DNA of 64,000 nt, from positions 3,552,501-3,616,500 of the forward strand of contig NZ_CP048222.1 of NCBI RefSeq assembly GCF_010119975.1, in the 5' to 3' direction. The stretch's first letter is position 1. The number at the start of each line of letters is the position of its first letter. The notes beneath the pieces were generated by a model, which was not told where the DNA came from, searched no databases, and saw only the letters and a program-made list of their open reading frames with translations. The DNA is from Rhodocytophaga rosea. Its GTDB lineage: Bacteria; Bacteroidota; Bacteroidia; Cytophagales; 172606-1. This document shows positions 27,388-35,874 of this stretch, in pieces. A program made the position numbers and the translations under genes.

Positions 27388-28503
27388 TTATTTTGATAGC
27401 GTAAAATCTGGCAGTTTTATAATCTCTCCTCCTTTCATAGCCGATTCATGTGCCAGAATACCTACACAGGTGATATTAGCCGATTGACGGGCATTCGGAT
27501 AGGGTTCTCTGTTTTCTACCAGGGCACTTAAGAATTCATTCACCAGATGTGGATGCGAACCGCCATGTCCCGAGCCCTGGATGAATGATAAATGCTGATT
27601 CTCATCAGAATCATATACGCCCTGTGTAGTAAATGACTGAATCTCTTTGGGTAATAAGTGTGCATAATCAGGTATTTTTACCCGTTCAGGGTTTTCGCCG
27701 GTATGAATCACACTATCCTCATGTTCGATCTGCGTCCACTCAAATGATTTTTTGGAGCCATACACATCAAAGCTTTCCCTGTACTGACGAGCAGTATTGA
27801 ACAGTGACCTGGTCACTTCTGCTGACAAATCGGAGTTTCTGAATTTGATATGGCAGGTTTCAATGGCGAAAGGTGACCCATACTTGGAGATCAGGTTTTC
27901 ATCAATGCGTCCGGAGCCAAAACAGGAAACATATTCTGCTTCTGCTCTAGGTAAAGCTAATACAGGACCTACACAGTGCGTAGCATAATGCATAGGAGGC
28001 AATCCTTCCCAATACCCTGGCCAGCCAGCCATTTCCTGCTGGTGAGATGCCCTTAGAAACTGAAGTTTACCTAGTTCCCCTTTGTCATACATCTCTTTCA
28101 CAAACAAAAATTCCCGGCTATACACCACCGTTTCCATCATCATATAGGTCTTCCCACTTTGCTTTACAGCTTCTACAATCTGCCGGCATTCCTCAACGGT
28201 AGTGGCCATCGGAACGGTACAGGCTACATGTTTTCCTGCCCTCAATGCCGCTATAGATTGCTCAGCATGGCTTTGAATAGGACTGTTAATATGCACAGCA
28301 TCAATGTTCGGGTCTTTCAGTAATTCGTTATAATCCGTATACCGGTGTTCAATGCCAAAAGCATTGCCGATCTCATCCAGTTTACTTTGTGTTCTCTGGC
28401 AAATGGCATACATATTGGCATTCGGATGCTTGAGGTAGATGGGAATAAACTCGGCACCAAAACCCAGTCCGACGATGGCCACATTAATTTTTTTGGATGA
28501 CAT
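27388..28503 (-). CDS. Gfo/Idh/MocA-family oxidoreductase
   Basis: A 371-residue NAD(P)-dependent dehydrogenase of the glucose-fructose oxidoreductase family. The Rossmann motif VGLGFGAEFI (11-20) begins the cofactor domain, followed by AVHINSPIQSHAEQSIAALRAGKHV split across strand and helix (69-93). The usual EKP motif after this is replaced by TVP (96-98), an unusual change at a conserved lysine. The C-terminal domain holds RASHQQEMAGWPGYW and ATHCVGP, the latter giving the histidine of the substrate site. It sits with an isomerase and a ThuA protein on one strand, a common sugar-oxidation set. The substrate is unknown. Confidence 0.85.
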   Translation of the reverse strand: MSSKKINVAIVGLGFGAEFIPIYLKHPNANMYAICQRTQSKLDEIGNAFGIEHRYTDYNELLKDPNIDAVHINSPIQSHAEQSIAALRAGKHVACTVPMATTVEECRQIVEAVKQSGKTYMMMETVVYSREFLFVKEMYDKGELGKLQFLRASHQQEMAGWPGYWEGLPPMHYATHCVGPVLALPRAEAEYVSCFGSGRIDENLISKYGSPFAIETCHIKFRNSDLSAEVTRSLFNTARQYRESFDVYGSKKSFEWTQIEHEDSVIHTGENPERVKIPDYAHLLPKEIQSFTTQGVYDSDENQHLSFIQGSGHGGSHPHLVNEFLSALVENREPYPNARQSANITCVGILAHESAMKGGEIIKLPDFTLSK

Positions 28504-28617
28504 AATGAGGGGTTGCGTTTAAAATTTAGAGGTAGAAGTAAATTTATATTATTAGGTGTCTAATTATAATTTAGATATTTTTTCAATGGATTTTAAATAG
28601 AAATTGAAACCGGTAAA

Positions 28618-29487
28618 CTAAACACCATTAGAATTTGCCCAGCGTTTTAAAAAATTCAATCCTTCCTGTGCAAATCCATCCTGACTGGATGCTAACGGAC
28701 GCCAGATACAAACAGCACCAGCCAGTTCTTTAATCGCTGGTGTAAAGCTTTCAATGGAAACCACGCCCTGGTAATTTATCGCTGATAATCCCCGGTAAAA
28801 AGCATCCCAACGGGTTTGGCCAGTGCCAGGCGTACCCCGGTAATTTTCCGAAACCTGCACATGTATAAGCTTATCTCCGGCTAGCCGTATGGCTTTCTCG
28901 ATGTCTGGTTCTTCAATATTCATATGAAATCCGTCCAGAATCACATTCGCAGCCGGATGGTTAATGTCTTGAATAAGCTGCATTACATCTTCAGCTGTAT
29001 TGATCAAATCTGATTCAAAGCGGTTCAATGGTTCCAGCGCAATTTTTTGGCCTCTCTCTTCAGCCATCCGGCAAACTTTACGCAGATTGCTTACGGCTCT
29101 GTCCCATTCCAATTTTTTCTGTTCGGCAGAAATCAAACGGGCTTTCCCAACGGCTGAATACATCGGGCCCGCTACAAAACTAGCTCCCAGTTGCTGACTG
29201 ATATCTAAACATGCCTCGATATAGCGGAAACTATTCTCATGATAGGCTGGATCTTCATGGGTAAGATCACGGCTGGTGCCAAAAGCGCCGCAAATAATAG
29301 GTAATAGTTCATGATTGAATAGCGCCTCTTTTACCTTTTTTACATCCAGTAAGGCAGGGTCTTCAACCGGGATTTCTACTGCATCATAGCCCATTTGTTT
29401 GATCTTTGGAAAAAGTGAAATGGTTTCTGTAGTAAATGGAGAAGTCCAGAGCCAAGTGCTTACTCCCAGTTTTATGTTTAAAGGCAT
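28618..29487 (-). CDS. Sugar phosphate isomerase/epimerase-like TIM barrel (AP endonuclease 2 family)
   Basis: A 289-residue xylose-isomerase-like TIM barrel. ATG 29487 is preferred over the longer frame, because MPLNIKLGVSTWLW begins the first barrel strand. Metal-ligand segments are IALEPLNRFESDLINT (glutamate, about 155), VILDGFHMNIEEP (aspartate and histidine, about 186-198), HVQVSENYRGTPGTG and the final VVSIESF glutamate. Enzymes of this group epimerise or isomerise keto-sugars; 3-ketosugars are frequent partners of Gfo/Idh dehydrogenases. The oxidoreductase gene lies 114 bases downstream. The exact reaction is unknown. Confidence 0.83.
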   Translation of the reverse strand: MPLNIKLGVSTWLWTSPFTTETISLFPKIKQMGYDAVEIPVEDPALLDVKKVKEALFNHELLPIICGAFGTSRDLTHEDPAYHENSFRYIEACLDISQQLGASFVAGPMYSAVGKARLISAEQKKLEWDRAVSNLRKVCRMAEERGQKIALEPLNRFESDLINTAEDVMQLIQDINHPAANVILDGFHMNIEEPDIEKAIRLAGDKLIHVQVSENYRGTPGTGQTRWDAFYRGLSAINYQGVVSIESFTPAIKELAGAVCIWRPLASSQDGFAQEGLNFLKRWANSNGV

Positions 29488-29537
29488 GCTGAATATGTAT
29501 AAATAAAAATAATTGGATTTGCTGGCCGAAGATATGG

Positions 29538-29582
29538 AATACAAGAGAAAAGTCATGAAATTCATGACTTTTCTCTTGTATT
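29538..29582 (-). terminator. Perfect 22-bp inverted repeat, likely terminator
   Basis: Positions 29538-29559 and 29561-29582 are exact reverse complements around a single A. It lies immediately after the stop of the giant ThuA lipoprotein gene and about 50 bases before the isomerase start. Transcribed leftwards it forms a very long hairpin, though without a T-run after it. A terminator or attenuator is the simplest reading; with such a small loop it could also extrude as a cruciform. Confidence 0.6.
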
Positions 29583-29585
29583 TAT

Positions 29586-32500
29586 CTATTTCTCAACTAT
29601 CATAATACCATTCATCACCCGCCAGTGTCCGGGGAAAGTACAAACAAAAGGATAATTGCCCGCTTGTGCCGGAGCTGTAAATCTGAACCGGTATGTCTGG
29701 TCGGGATTGACAAGAGGCGTAGCCGCAACTATCTGCGGAATTGAAGGCACATAGTTTTTCTCTGCACCATCTTTGGCCGTGATCATTTTGTCAGCGGCAG
29801 CGCCAATAATTTCGAGCGTTTTGGGTTTGCCGATTACCATGTTATGCTGCATTGCATCAGGGTTTTCGAGCACTATTTCAACTGGTTTTCCAGCTCTTAC
29901 GGTGAATTCTTTTTTGTCGAATTGTAAAGCTTCCCGGACTACTTTAATAATCACAATTTGCGCATCCAGGTCAGATTTTTCTTCGGCAGCTTTCAGTCCC
30001 CATGCCACCATAAGGCGGTTGATCCGTTCCTGGTTATCAGCACTGGCAGTTTTACTCAAGCTGGCAACAAATGTTTTATCAGCCGCTTTTACTTCCGCTT
30101 TCCGTTTGTTTCCCCAGCCATCTGCTACGCCTCTGATAATTGCCTGACCAGCCATTGGATCTAGTTTTTGTGATTCGCGTAACATGGTTATTACTTCATC
30201 TACAGAGGCGGTGGAAGCATAACTACGGGCCGCTCTTTCCATGGCATAGACTGATAAATTTTGAGGGCCTTTGTAGTTAAGCTTATAGGTGAATACATTA
30301 TTGGTTTCATTGGATTCTGCAATCTGGTTATCACGGTCTGTTACAATAGTTACAGTATAGTCGCCGGCTTTTTCTGAGTTAAAGGACAAAGGACCAGTCC
30401 AGGGGCCATTGGTACCGCGTTCGATAGTAACGGTTTGCCCTGCCTCAATGCCGTCTGTATGAACCATACTTACCAGGTTAATCACCCTTCCCAATCCGGC
30501 AATACGAATAGAAAGTGGAGTAGGAGTACCTTTAGGTAAAGCGGCTCCACCCTGGTTTTTTACTTCTACAAACATCCGCACACTCTCCCTTACATAAGGC
30601 ATAGCTGGTTCTGTACGGATATTGGTTACTACCAGATCCGGCTGGTTTCCTGGTGAAGATGTTTTTTGTATAGTAGGTGTATTGCTTTGCGTCTGGTTCG
30701 ACTGACTCATGGCCATGTGATTATGCGCAGCAGAGGCATTTGTGTTGGCGGCACCCACTGAATTTTTGGATTGCGAACCTGCTTTTCCAGCTGCTTGTTT
30801 CAAATAGGTTTGCATCAGCTTGCCATTATTACTGGTAAGAACAGCAGCAAAGCCATCAGGCAACCAGCGGTCTTCTACTTCTTTGGCTTGTTCCATACGG
30901 GCCAGAATCGTTTTTTCTGCATCCGGAGACAAAGGTAATTCTGAGAAAGCAAGCAGTGTATTTAACACAACCAATGGTTCTTTATCACTCAAGGTATTCG
31001 CTTGTAGAAGTGCAGAAGTAGTTGCTTCCGTACGAGGCAATACTTGTACCGCTGTTTTACGCACGCCATAACATGCATGAGTCAATGCTGCTTGTGCGGC
31101 CTGTAAAGCAGTTGCATCTGAACCATCCAGAGCACCTAAGCCATGTAACGTCCAGAGGGCATGAATGGCACCAGGATTTATTCCAACTTCATCCAGAGAC
31201 TGGTCTTTTACCAAGGCGATCAGTTGGGGTACTACATCTTTCTGGCCGCGTTCTACCAGTAAACGCTGGGCTTGTTGCCGCCAGAACATGTTGTTGTTTT
31301 TAAGCGCAGCTACCAGTTCTTGTGGGCGGTCTTTGCTTAAAGCAATAGGTGTATAGGCAGGCGCTTCTTTATAAGACACCCGGTAAATCCGTCCATGGGT
31401 ATAATCCCTTAAGTCTGTATCGTAAGCATTACCCAGTCCATTTTCAAATCCTTTAGGCGTTGGATTATGCTGAATAATAAAACTATACCAGTCCGCTACC
31501 CAGACGGCTCCATCCGGACCCACTTCGGCAAATACTGGTGAAAACCATTCATCGGCACCGGCCATTAAGTTAAAGTCTTCTTTATCTTCGTAATCTGTAC
31601 CGGTTTTTACCATTCTATTCTGGTGCAGCACGTGTCCGGTAGGTTCTGCAACAAAAGCTACAGAATTCCAGTATTTTTTGGGGAAAGAACGGGCGGTATA
31701 GAAATTATGTCCGGCTGCCGCGGTAAATCCTCCGAATACGTCTACCTGGCGTACTTTCGAAGTAATAGGTTTCATGTCTTTATGCGTATCGGTACCCCGG
31801 CTACCATTGTCTACGCCAGGAGCTGAATTAAAATAGCGGTGAGGAATCGCCATATACCAGCCATGTGAGTTATTAGCAGTAGAACCAAACACATCACCTG
31901 TTTCATTAAAGGCAAATCCCCAGGTATTGTTAGAAGTAGTGGTAATATGTTCTATCTCAGAGCCATCTGGCTTAAAGCGGAAAAATGCCTGGCCAAATTT
32001 AACTGAATCGCCTTTGCTTACACCTTTAAATCCGGAATAGCCTACACATCCCCATATCCAGTTGTCGAATCCGTAATGAAGGTTAGAAGGGCCGGCATGG
32101 GTATCGAAAGTGCCAAAGCCGGTAAATAGAATCTTCTTCTCATCCGCTTTATCATCGCCATTGGTATCTTTCAGATAGAGCATGTGAGGAGCCTGAGAAA
32201 CAATAAGTCCACCATTGTAGGCTACAAGGCCAGTAGGAATACTTAAGCCATCGGCATACTTAGTGAATTTATCAGCTTTACCATCTTTATTGGTGTCTTC
32301 ACAAAGCAGAATATAGTCGCTTCCTCCGGTTTCTTTGCGCTCATTGGGATAGTCTTTGGTAATGAGTACAAATAAGCGTCCTCGTTCATCCCAGGTCATG
32401 GCAATTGGGTGCATTACATCTGGCTCTTTTGCAAATAATTCCAGATTAAAATCTACCGGTACCTGGATGTGTTTCATGGATTCTTCAGGCGTAAGTGCAT

Positions 32501-33365
32501 TCTGCTGCAATTGCGGGCCTGAACGTTGTTCGTAGTTGGGTAACTTAGCTTCTTTGTAAGTGAATGGTTGTGGATTCAGATCGTCCCGTAATTTTTTAAC
32601 CTGATCTCCTACTGCCCATAGAATACCATTTTCCATGAGTTGATGAAATCCTGCGTTCTCCCAGGTATGTTCGTCGTGCCCATAAGCAGTATAAAACACT
32701 CTTCCATTGCCATATGAGCGAGTCCAGGTATAAGGCTCTGTTTTCTGACCGGGTTTATCGCTAGCCTGCTCTGCTTCAATCTGACGTTCCATCAGCACAT
32801 TATTATCGGCCTGTAACTGGCTATGAAGATAGGTTTCGTCCAGGGTCGCAATTGGTTTGACTCCAGCCATAACCGGATGATTGGCCTGGGTGATCGTAGC
32901 CTGAATAGTATCCATTTTATGCCGCCAGAACTGTCCGCCTACCATTTTCACATATTCGGACGAATTACGGAAACAATACGAAGCACAATGCACAGCAATT
33001 AATGCTTTTCCACTGTTTACATAATCTAGTAGTGCTTTTTCTGGTGCGGCAGGAATACTGTCCCAGTTGGCATAAACCAACAGGCCATCGTATTTGGCCA
33101 GTGTAGCAGCATTAAGGTCTTCCAGCTTATCGGTATAGGTGAAGTTAATACCTTTATTCCCCAGCGCTGCCATCAATGAAGGTATGCGTTCGATAGGCCG
33201 GTGGTGCCCATTGTCTCCCAAAAATAGGATTTCGGTCCGCCTTGCTTTGCCCTCAGCCTTTGCTGTACTTTGGGAAGCCTGTGAATTTAGATCTGAGTAT
33301 GTTTTTTTAGTACAATTACTCACTACTAAAATCATGAAAACCAGAAAATAATTTAGCTTTCTCAT
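29586..33365 (-). CDS. Giant ThuA / membrane-bound-dehydrogenase propeller / CARDB / cupredoxin lipoprotein
   Basis: A 1259-residue lipoprotein; ATG 33365 gives a signal peptide with lipobox VVSNC. The domains, by rough position, are: ThuA-like amidotransferase fold (45-255, with IAVHCASYCFRN and HDEHTWENAGF); a six-bladed propeller of the PVC-type membrane-bound dehydrogenase group (297-660, with MTWDERGRLFVL, repeated DTNKDGKAD-type calcium loops and ADWYSF); HEAT-like helices (680-845); a low-complexity linker rich in Ser, Asn, Gln and His; a CARDB beta-sandwich (905-1020); and a plastocyanin/azurin-like cupredoxin at the end. Copper ligands are the histidine of AMQHNM, C1242, H1247 and M1251. 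No CxxCH haem site was seen. Together these suggest periplasmic sugar oxidation with electron transfer to copper. Confidence 0.85.
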   Translation of the reverse strand: MRKLNYFLVFMILVVSNCTKKTYSDLNSQASQSTAKAEGKARRTEILFLGDNGHHRPIERIPSLMAALGNKGINFTYTDKLEDLNAATLAKYDGLLVYANWDSIPAAPEKALLDYVNSGKALIAVHCASYCFRNSSEYVKMVGGQFWRHKMDTIQATITQANHPVMAGVKPIATLDETYLHSQLQADNNVLMERQIEAEQASDKPGQKTEPYTWTRSYGNGRVFYTAYGHDEHTWENAGFHQLMENGILWAVGDQVKKLRDDLNPQPFTYKEAKLPNYEQRSGPQLQQNALTPEESMKHIQVPVDFNLELFAKEPDVMHPIAMTWDERGRLFVLITKDYPNERKETGGSDYILLCEDTNKDGKADKFTKYADGLSIPTGLVAYNGGLIVSQAPHMLYLKDTNGDDKADEKKILFTGFGTFDTHAGPSNLHYGFDNWIWGCVGYSGFKGVSKGDSVKFGQAFFRFKPDGSEIEHITTTSNNTWGFAFNETGDVFGSTANNSHGWYMAIPHRYFNSAPGVDNGSRGTDTHKDMKPITSKVRQVDVFGGFTAAAGHNFYTARSFPKKYWNSVAFVAEPTGHVLHQNRMVKTGTDYEDKEDFNLMAGADEWFSPVFAEVGPDGAVWVADWYSFIIQHNPTPKGFENGLGNAYDTDLRDYTHGRIYRVSYKEAPAYTPIALSKDRPQELVAALKNNNMFWRQQAQRLLVERGQKDVVPQLIALVKDQSLDEVGINPGAIHALWTLHGLGALDGSDATALQAAQAALTHACYGVRKTAVQVLPRTEATTSALLQANTLSDKEPLVVLNTLLAFSELPLSPDAEKTILARMEQAKEVEDRWLPDGFAAVLTSNNGKLMQTYLKQAAGKAGSQSKNSVGAANTNASAAHNHMAMSQSNQTQSNTPTIQKTSSPGNQPDLVVTNIRTEPAMPYVRESVRMFVEVKNQGGAALPKGTPTPLSIRIAGLGRVINLVSMVHTDGIEAGQTVTIERGTNGPWTGPLSFNSEKAGDYTVTIVTDRDNQIAESNETNNVFTYKLNYKGPQNLSVYAMERAARSYASTASVDEVITMLRESQKLDPMAGQAIIRGVADGWGNKRKAEVKAADKTFVASLSKTASADNQERINRLMVAWGLKAAEEKSDLDAQIVIIKVVREALQFDKKEFTVRAGKPVEIVLENPDAMQHNMVIGKPKTLEIIGAAADKMITAKDGAEKNYVPSIPQIVAATPLVNPDQTYRFRFTAPAQAGNYPFVCTFPGHWRVMNGIMIVEK

Positions 33366-33869
33366 TTTTATTACAAATAAACTTGGAAAATACATACAAT
33401 TATCATCATAATTTATTACAAAGTCTCACTGTTTATTATCAAATTATGACTGTATTTTGTCTAACAATGAGAAATTAAAGGCTTTTTAAGATAAAGAATT
33501 AAGAAAATTGATCCTATAAAGTAAAAAATGTATGTATAACCGGGGATTATCAAATTTTTTATCAGTAGTAAATCCTTTGCTAAAAAATTGATGTAAGAAA
33601 AAATATACGTTTATTACTTATATAAAAGTACCATTCTGATAAAGTAAAATCTATATAATAGCAGCTAACTATTTATCTCACAAATACTATTTGTTTGACT
33701 TGATATCAGTAAAAAATTAATAAAAAGGGAACGAGTAAGTAGGAGGGAAGTAATTAGAAAAGGTATATCCCATAAAGGAATAATCCGGGCAAATTATTCC
33801 TTTATGCGTAGAACTAATAAGGTATAAACCTGATGTCGAACCTAACAATAAGTTTATATTACTATAGAG
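33366..33869. other. AT-rich intergenic region with a hairpin at 33771-33806
   Basis: About 500 bases of AT-rich DNA upstream of the ThuA lipoprotein. It has no convincing open frame. A perfect 14-bp inverted repeat (33771-33784 with 33793-33806, 8-base loop) lies just past the end of the response-regulator gene on the minus strand and probably terminates it. The rest should contain the promoter of the ThuA gene. Confidence 0.5.
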
Positions 33870-34300
33870 TTAAATGTCGTCAGTTACTTTAAGGGGAGTC
33901 AGGTTAAACTGTTTGATAATCTGTATCGCTGTTATAAACTGAGGAAAATCAAAAGGTTTGCTAATGTAGCAATTGGCATTGGCATGATGGGTACGCAGAA
34001 TATCTTCTTCTGATACAGAGGTAGTAAGCACAATTACAGGAATATGTTTCAAGCCTTCATCTTTGCGCATGGTTTCCAGAACTTCGAAGCCATTTTTCTT
34101 AGGCAAGTTTAAATCAAGAAGCAATATATCGGGGTAGTAGCTTGATTAAATTCGCCTTCTTTGTTAAGATAACGCAGGGCTTGCTCGCCATCAGTTACAA
34201 CTTGTAGAGTAGTTTTTGCTTCGTATTGTTTTAAAGCTTCTTTTGTAAGACGAATGTCACCAGGATTATCTTCGACTAAAAGTATTTGTAATGTGTTCAT
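33870..34300 (-). pseudogene. Rcp1-like single-domain response regulator, one frameshift
   Basis: Two overlapping frames together form a complete CheY/Rcp1-like receiver of about 142 residues. The first (from 34300) gives ILLVEDNPGDIRLTKEAL with the acidic cluster and continues to NQATTP. The second carries on as DILLLDLNLPKKNG, with the phospho-acceptor aspartate in LDLNLP, then VIVLTTS and the lysine in ISKPFDF. They join if one base is added at the four-G run at 34131-34134. The PGDIRLTKEAL and YLNKEG segments are typical of Rcp1-type regulators that work with phytochrome-like or hybrid kinases. A homopolymer sequencing error is a real alternative to gene decay. Confidence 0.8.
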
Positions 34301-34441
34301 AATATTTATAACAAATCAGCAGCTAATAGGTTTATTTAAGATGAGTTTTTTTGGAAATTATTTATACCTTTTTGATTTATAAACGTTTATATCTTCGTAA
34401 TTATTTATAGCAGAATAGCAATTTACAAAATTGTCGCCAGG

Positions 34442-34642
34442 ATGAAAATTATAATAAGAGCAGAAGATATTAAAAAACATCAGTCACTAAGAAATAGATT
34501 TGTATCCATTTCACAGAAAATGACTTTATCGGGTAAGTATTTAACCCTGTTTTTCAAGTCAGAAAAGATGAAAGAATTCATACTGCCCTTAATTGAGAAC
34601 AAGCTGCCTTATCTGCTGGTGAATGATTCCTTTAGCCGCTAG
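34442..34642 (+). CDS. Short hypothetical protein
   Basis: A 66-codon open frame starting ATG 34442, basic, with alternating strand and helix character (MKIIIRAEDIKKHQ, LTLFFKSEKMKEFI). No domain is recognisable and no ribosome site is seen. It lies upstream of a PepSY-like protein gene, separated by 460 bases. It may be real but is weakly supported. Confidence 0.3.
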   Translation: MKIIIRAEDIKKHQSLRNRFVSISQKMTLSGKYLTLFFKSEKMKEFILPLIENKLPYLLVNDSFSR

Positions 34643-35104
34643 AACTACTGCGCATTCTACTTTTGGGCTTCTAAAACAATCATAGGCGCACAAAAGATAA
34701 TCTGATGAAAAACTAGACTGCTGCTATTTTATTAAGATATTTATGAGCTGGTTGATTGTAATCTTCTGATTTATTGCATCTTTTCCGATTGTCTTTATTT
34801 CTAAAAATGACCTGATCATTCAGCAAAAATTATTCTATAAATAAATGCAAGTAAAGCCTATTAACAAACTATAAGCTTATATTGGATTTGTGTACTTTCA
34901 GAAAGTAAATGAGAAAAACCTGTTATAAGTTTGCTTACAACAGGCTATAATTTTATTATATTGATCTCACCCACCTCGCCATTTGATAAAAATATGATTA
35001 TCAAACAATATTAATACGCACAATTATTATGTTGGTTGCTAGTAAATAAAGATTAATTTTAATCAGTATTTTTACCTTATACATTCATCTGAACACACAA
35101 TACT
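34643..35104. other. Intergenic region upstream of PepSY-like gene
   Basis: About 460 bases without a gene. It contains a hairpin of 11 bp with one mismatch (CCTGTTATAAG at 34919-34929 with CTTACAACAGG at 34934-34944) followed by T-rich sequence, possibly a terminator. A palindrome TACTTTC/GAAAGTA lies about 30 bases before it. No RNA gene is visible. Confidence 0.4.
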
Positions 35105-35578
35105 ATGCACAAAAATCTGATAGTATTCCTAATTATTTTTTTCGTAAGCCCTTTCGCTGTTGCCCAGGATATGGCAGAAACTGAGGTGCCAGCTGCGGTT
35201 GTAAGTACCTATAAAACTAAATTCCCACAGGCAGCTGAAGCAAAATGGAAGAAGAACAAAAGTGGCAAATATGAAGTTGACTTTAAACTGTCGGGTAAAA
35301 AAGCAGAGGCCAAATTTTTGTCAGATGGCTCCTGGGATTCTTCGCAAAAACGAATTGAAACCAGTGCTTTGCCAGCTCTAGTTTCAGAATACCTGAAGAA
35401 AAACTATGGCAGCCACAAAGTAGACCATGTTACCTTTAAAGAGGAGAATACGGCTTCTAAAAATACTTATGAAGTAAAACTAAAAAAGGACAAGGCCGAA
35501 ACTGAACTTACTTTTGATGCAGATGGAAAGTTTCTGAAGAAGAAAGAGAAACAAGACAAGTCAAAGAAAACGACTTAG
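35105..35578 (+). CDS. PepSY-like periplasmic protein
   Basis: A 157-residue exported protein with a signal peptide ending at AVAQD (about 20). Two tandem PepSY-like (PF11396) units follow: VVSTYKTKFPQAAEAKWKK with KYEVDFKLSGKKAEAKF and then LPALVSEYLKKNYG with TYEVKLKKDKAETELTF. The DGSW and DADGKFL turns close each unit. The protein is very lysine-rich and ends in a basic tail. This family is frequent in the periplasm of Bacteroidota and may bind or restrain partner proteins, but no partner is seen here. It converges on a large T9SS protein gene. Confidence 0.82.
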   Translation: MHKNLIVFLIIFFVSPFAVAQDMAETEVPAAVVSTYKTKFPQAAEAKWKKNKSGKYEVDFKLSGKKAEAKFLSDGSWDSSQKRIETSALPALVSEYLKKNYGSHKVDHVTFKEENTASKNTYEVKLKKDKAETELTFDADGKFLKKKEKQDKSKKTT

Positions 35579-35800
35579 ATGTAAACATTATAACATTAAA
35601 TTATTATCAGTTGATCAATGCCGGTTTATAGTATCTGACTAAAAATCAGCATCTTACATTTCTACAGATACCTTTGATAAGATTTGTAATCTGTTAGCTA
35701 TATCTTCAAAGTCAATATTCCCTTTATATGGAGTGGTTATCTCCAAACAGACATACTTTATAGCAATTGCGAGATTGACCTAACCCTTTTACAGGTTAAA

Positions 35801-35843
35801 AAAATTGGCACTTTATCTAATGAAAAGATAAGCTACCAATTTT
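35801..35843 (-). terminator. Hairpin terminator between converging genes
   Basis: AAAATTGG (35801-35808) pairs with CCAATTTT (35836-35843), with an inner TTATCT/AGATAA stem. It lies between the PepSY-like gene and the end of the large T9SS protein gene, and A/T tracts on either side allow function in both directions. Confidence 0.6.
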
Positions 35844-35874
35844 ATTCAGAAAATGTTTTCAATCATAGTTATAG

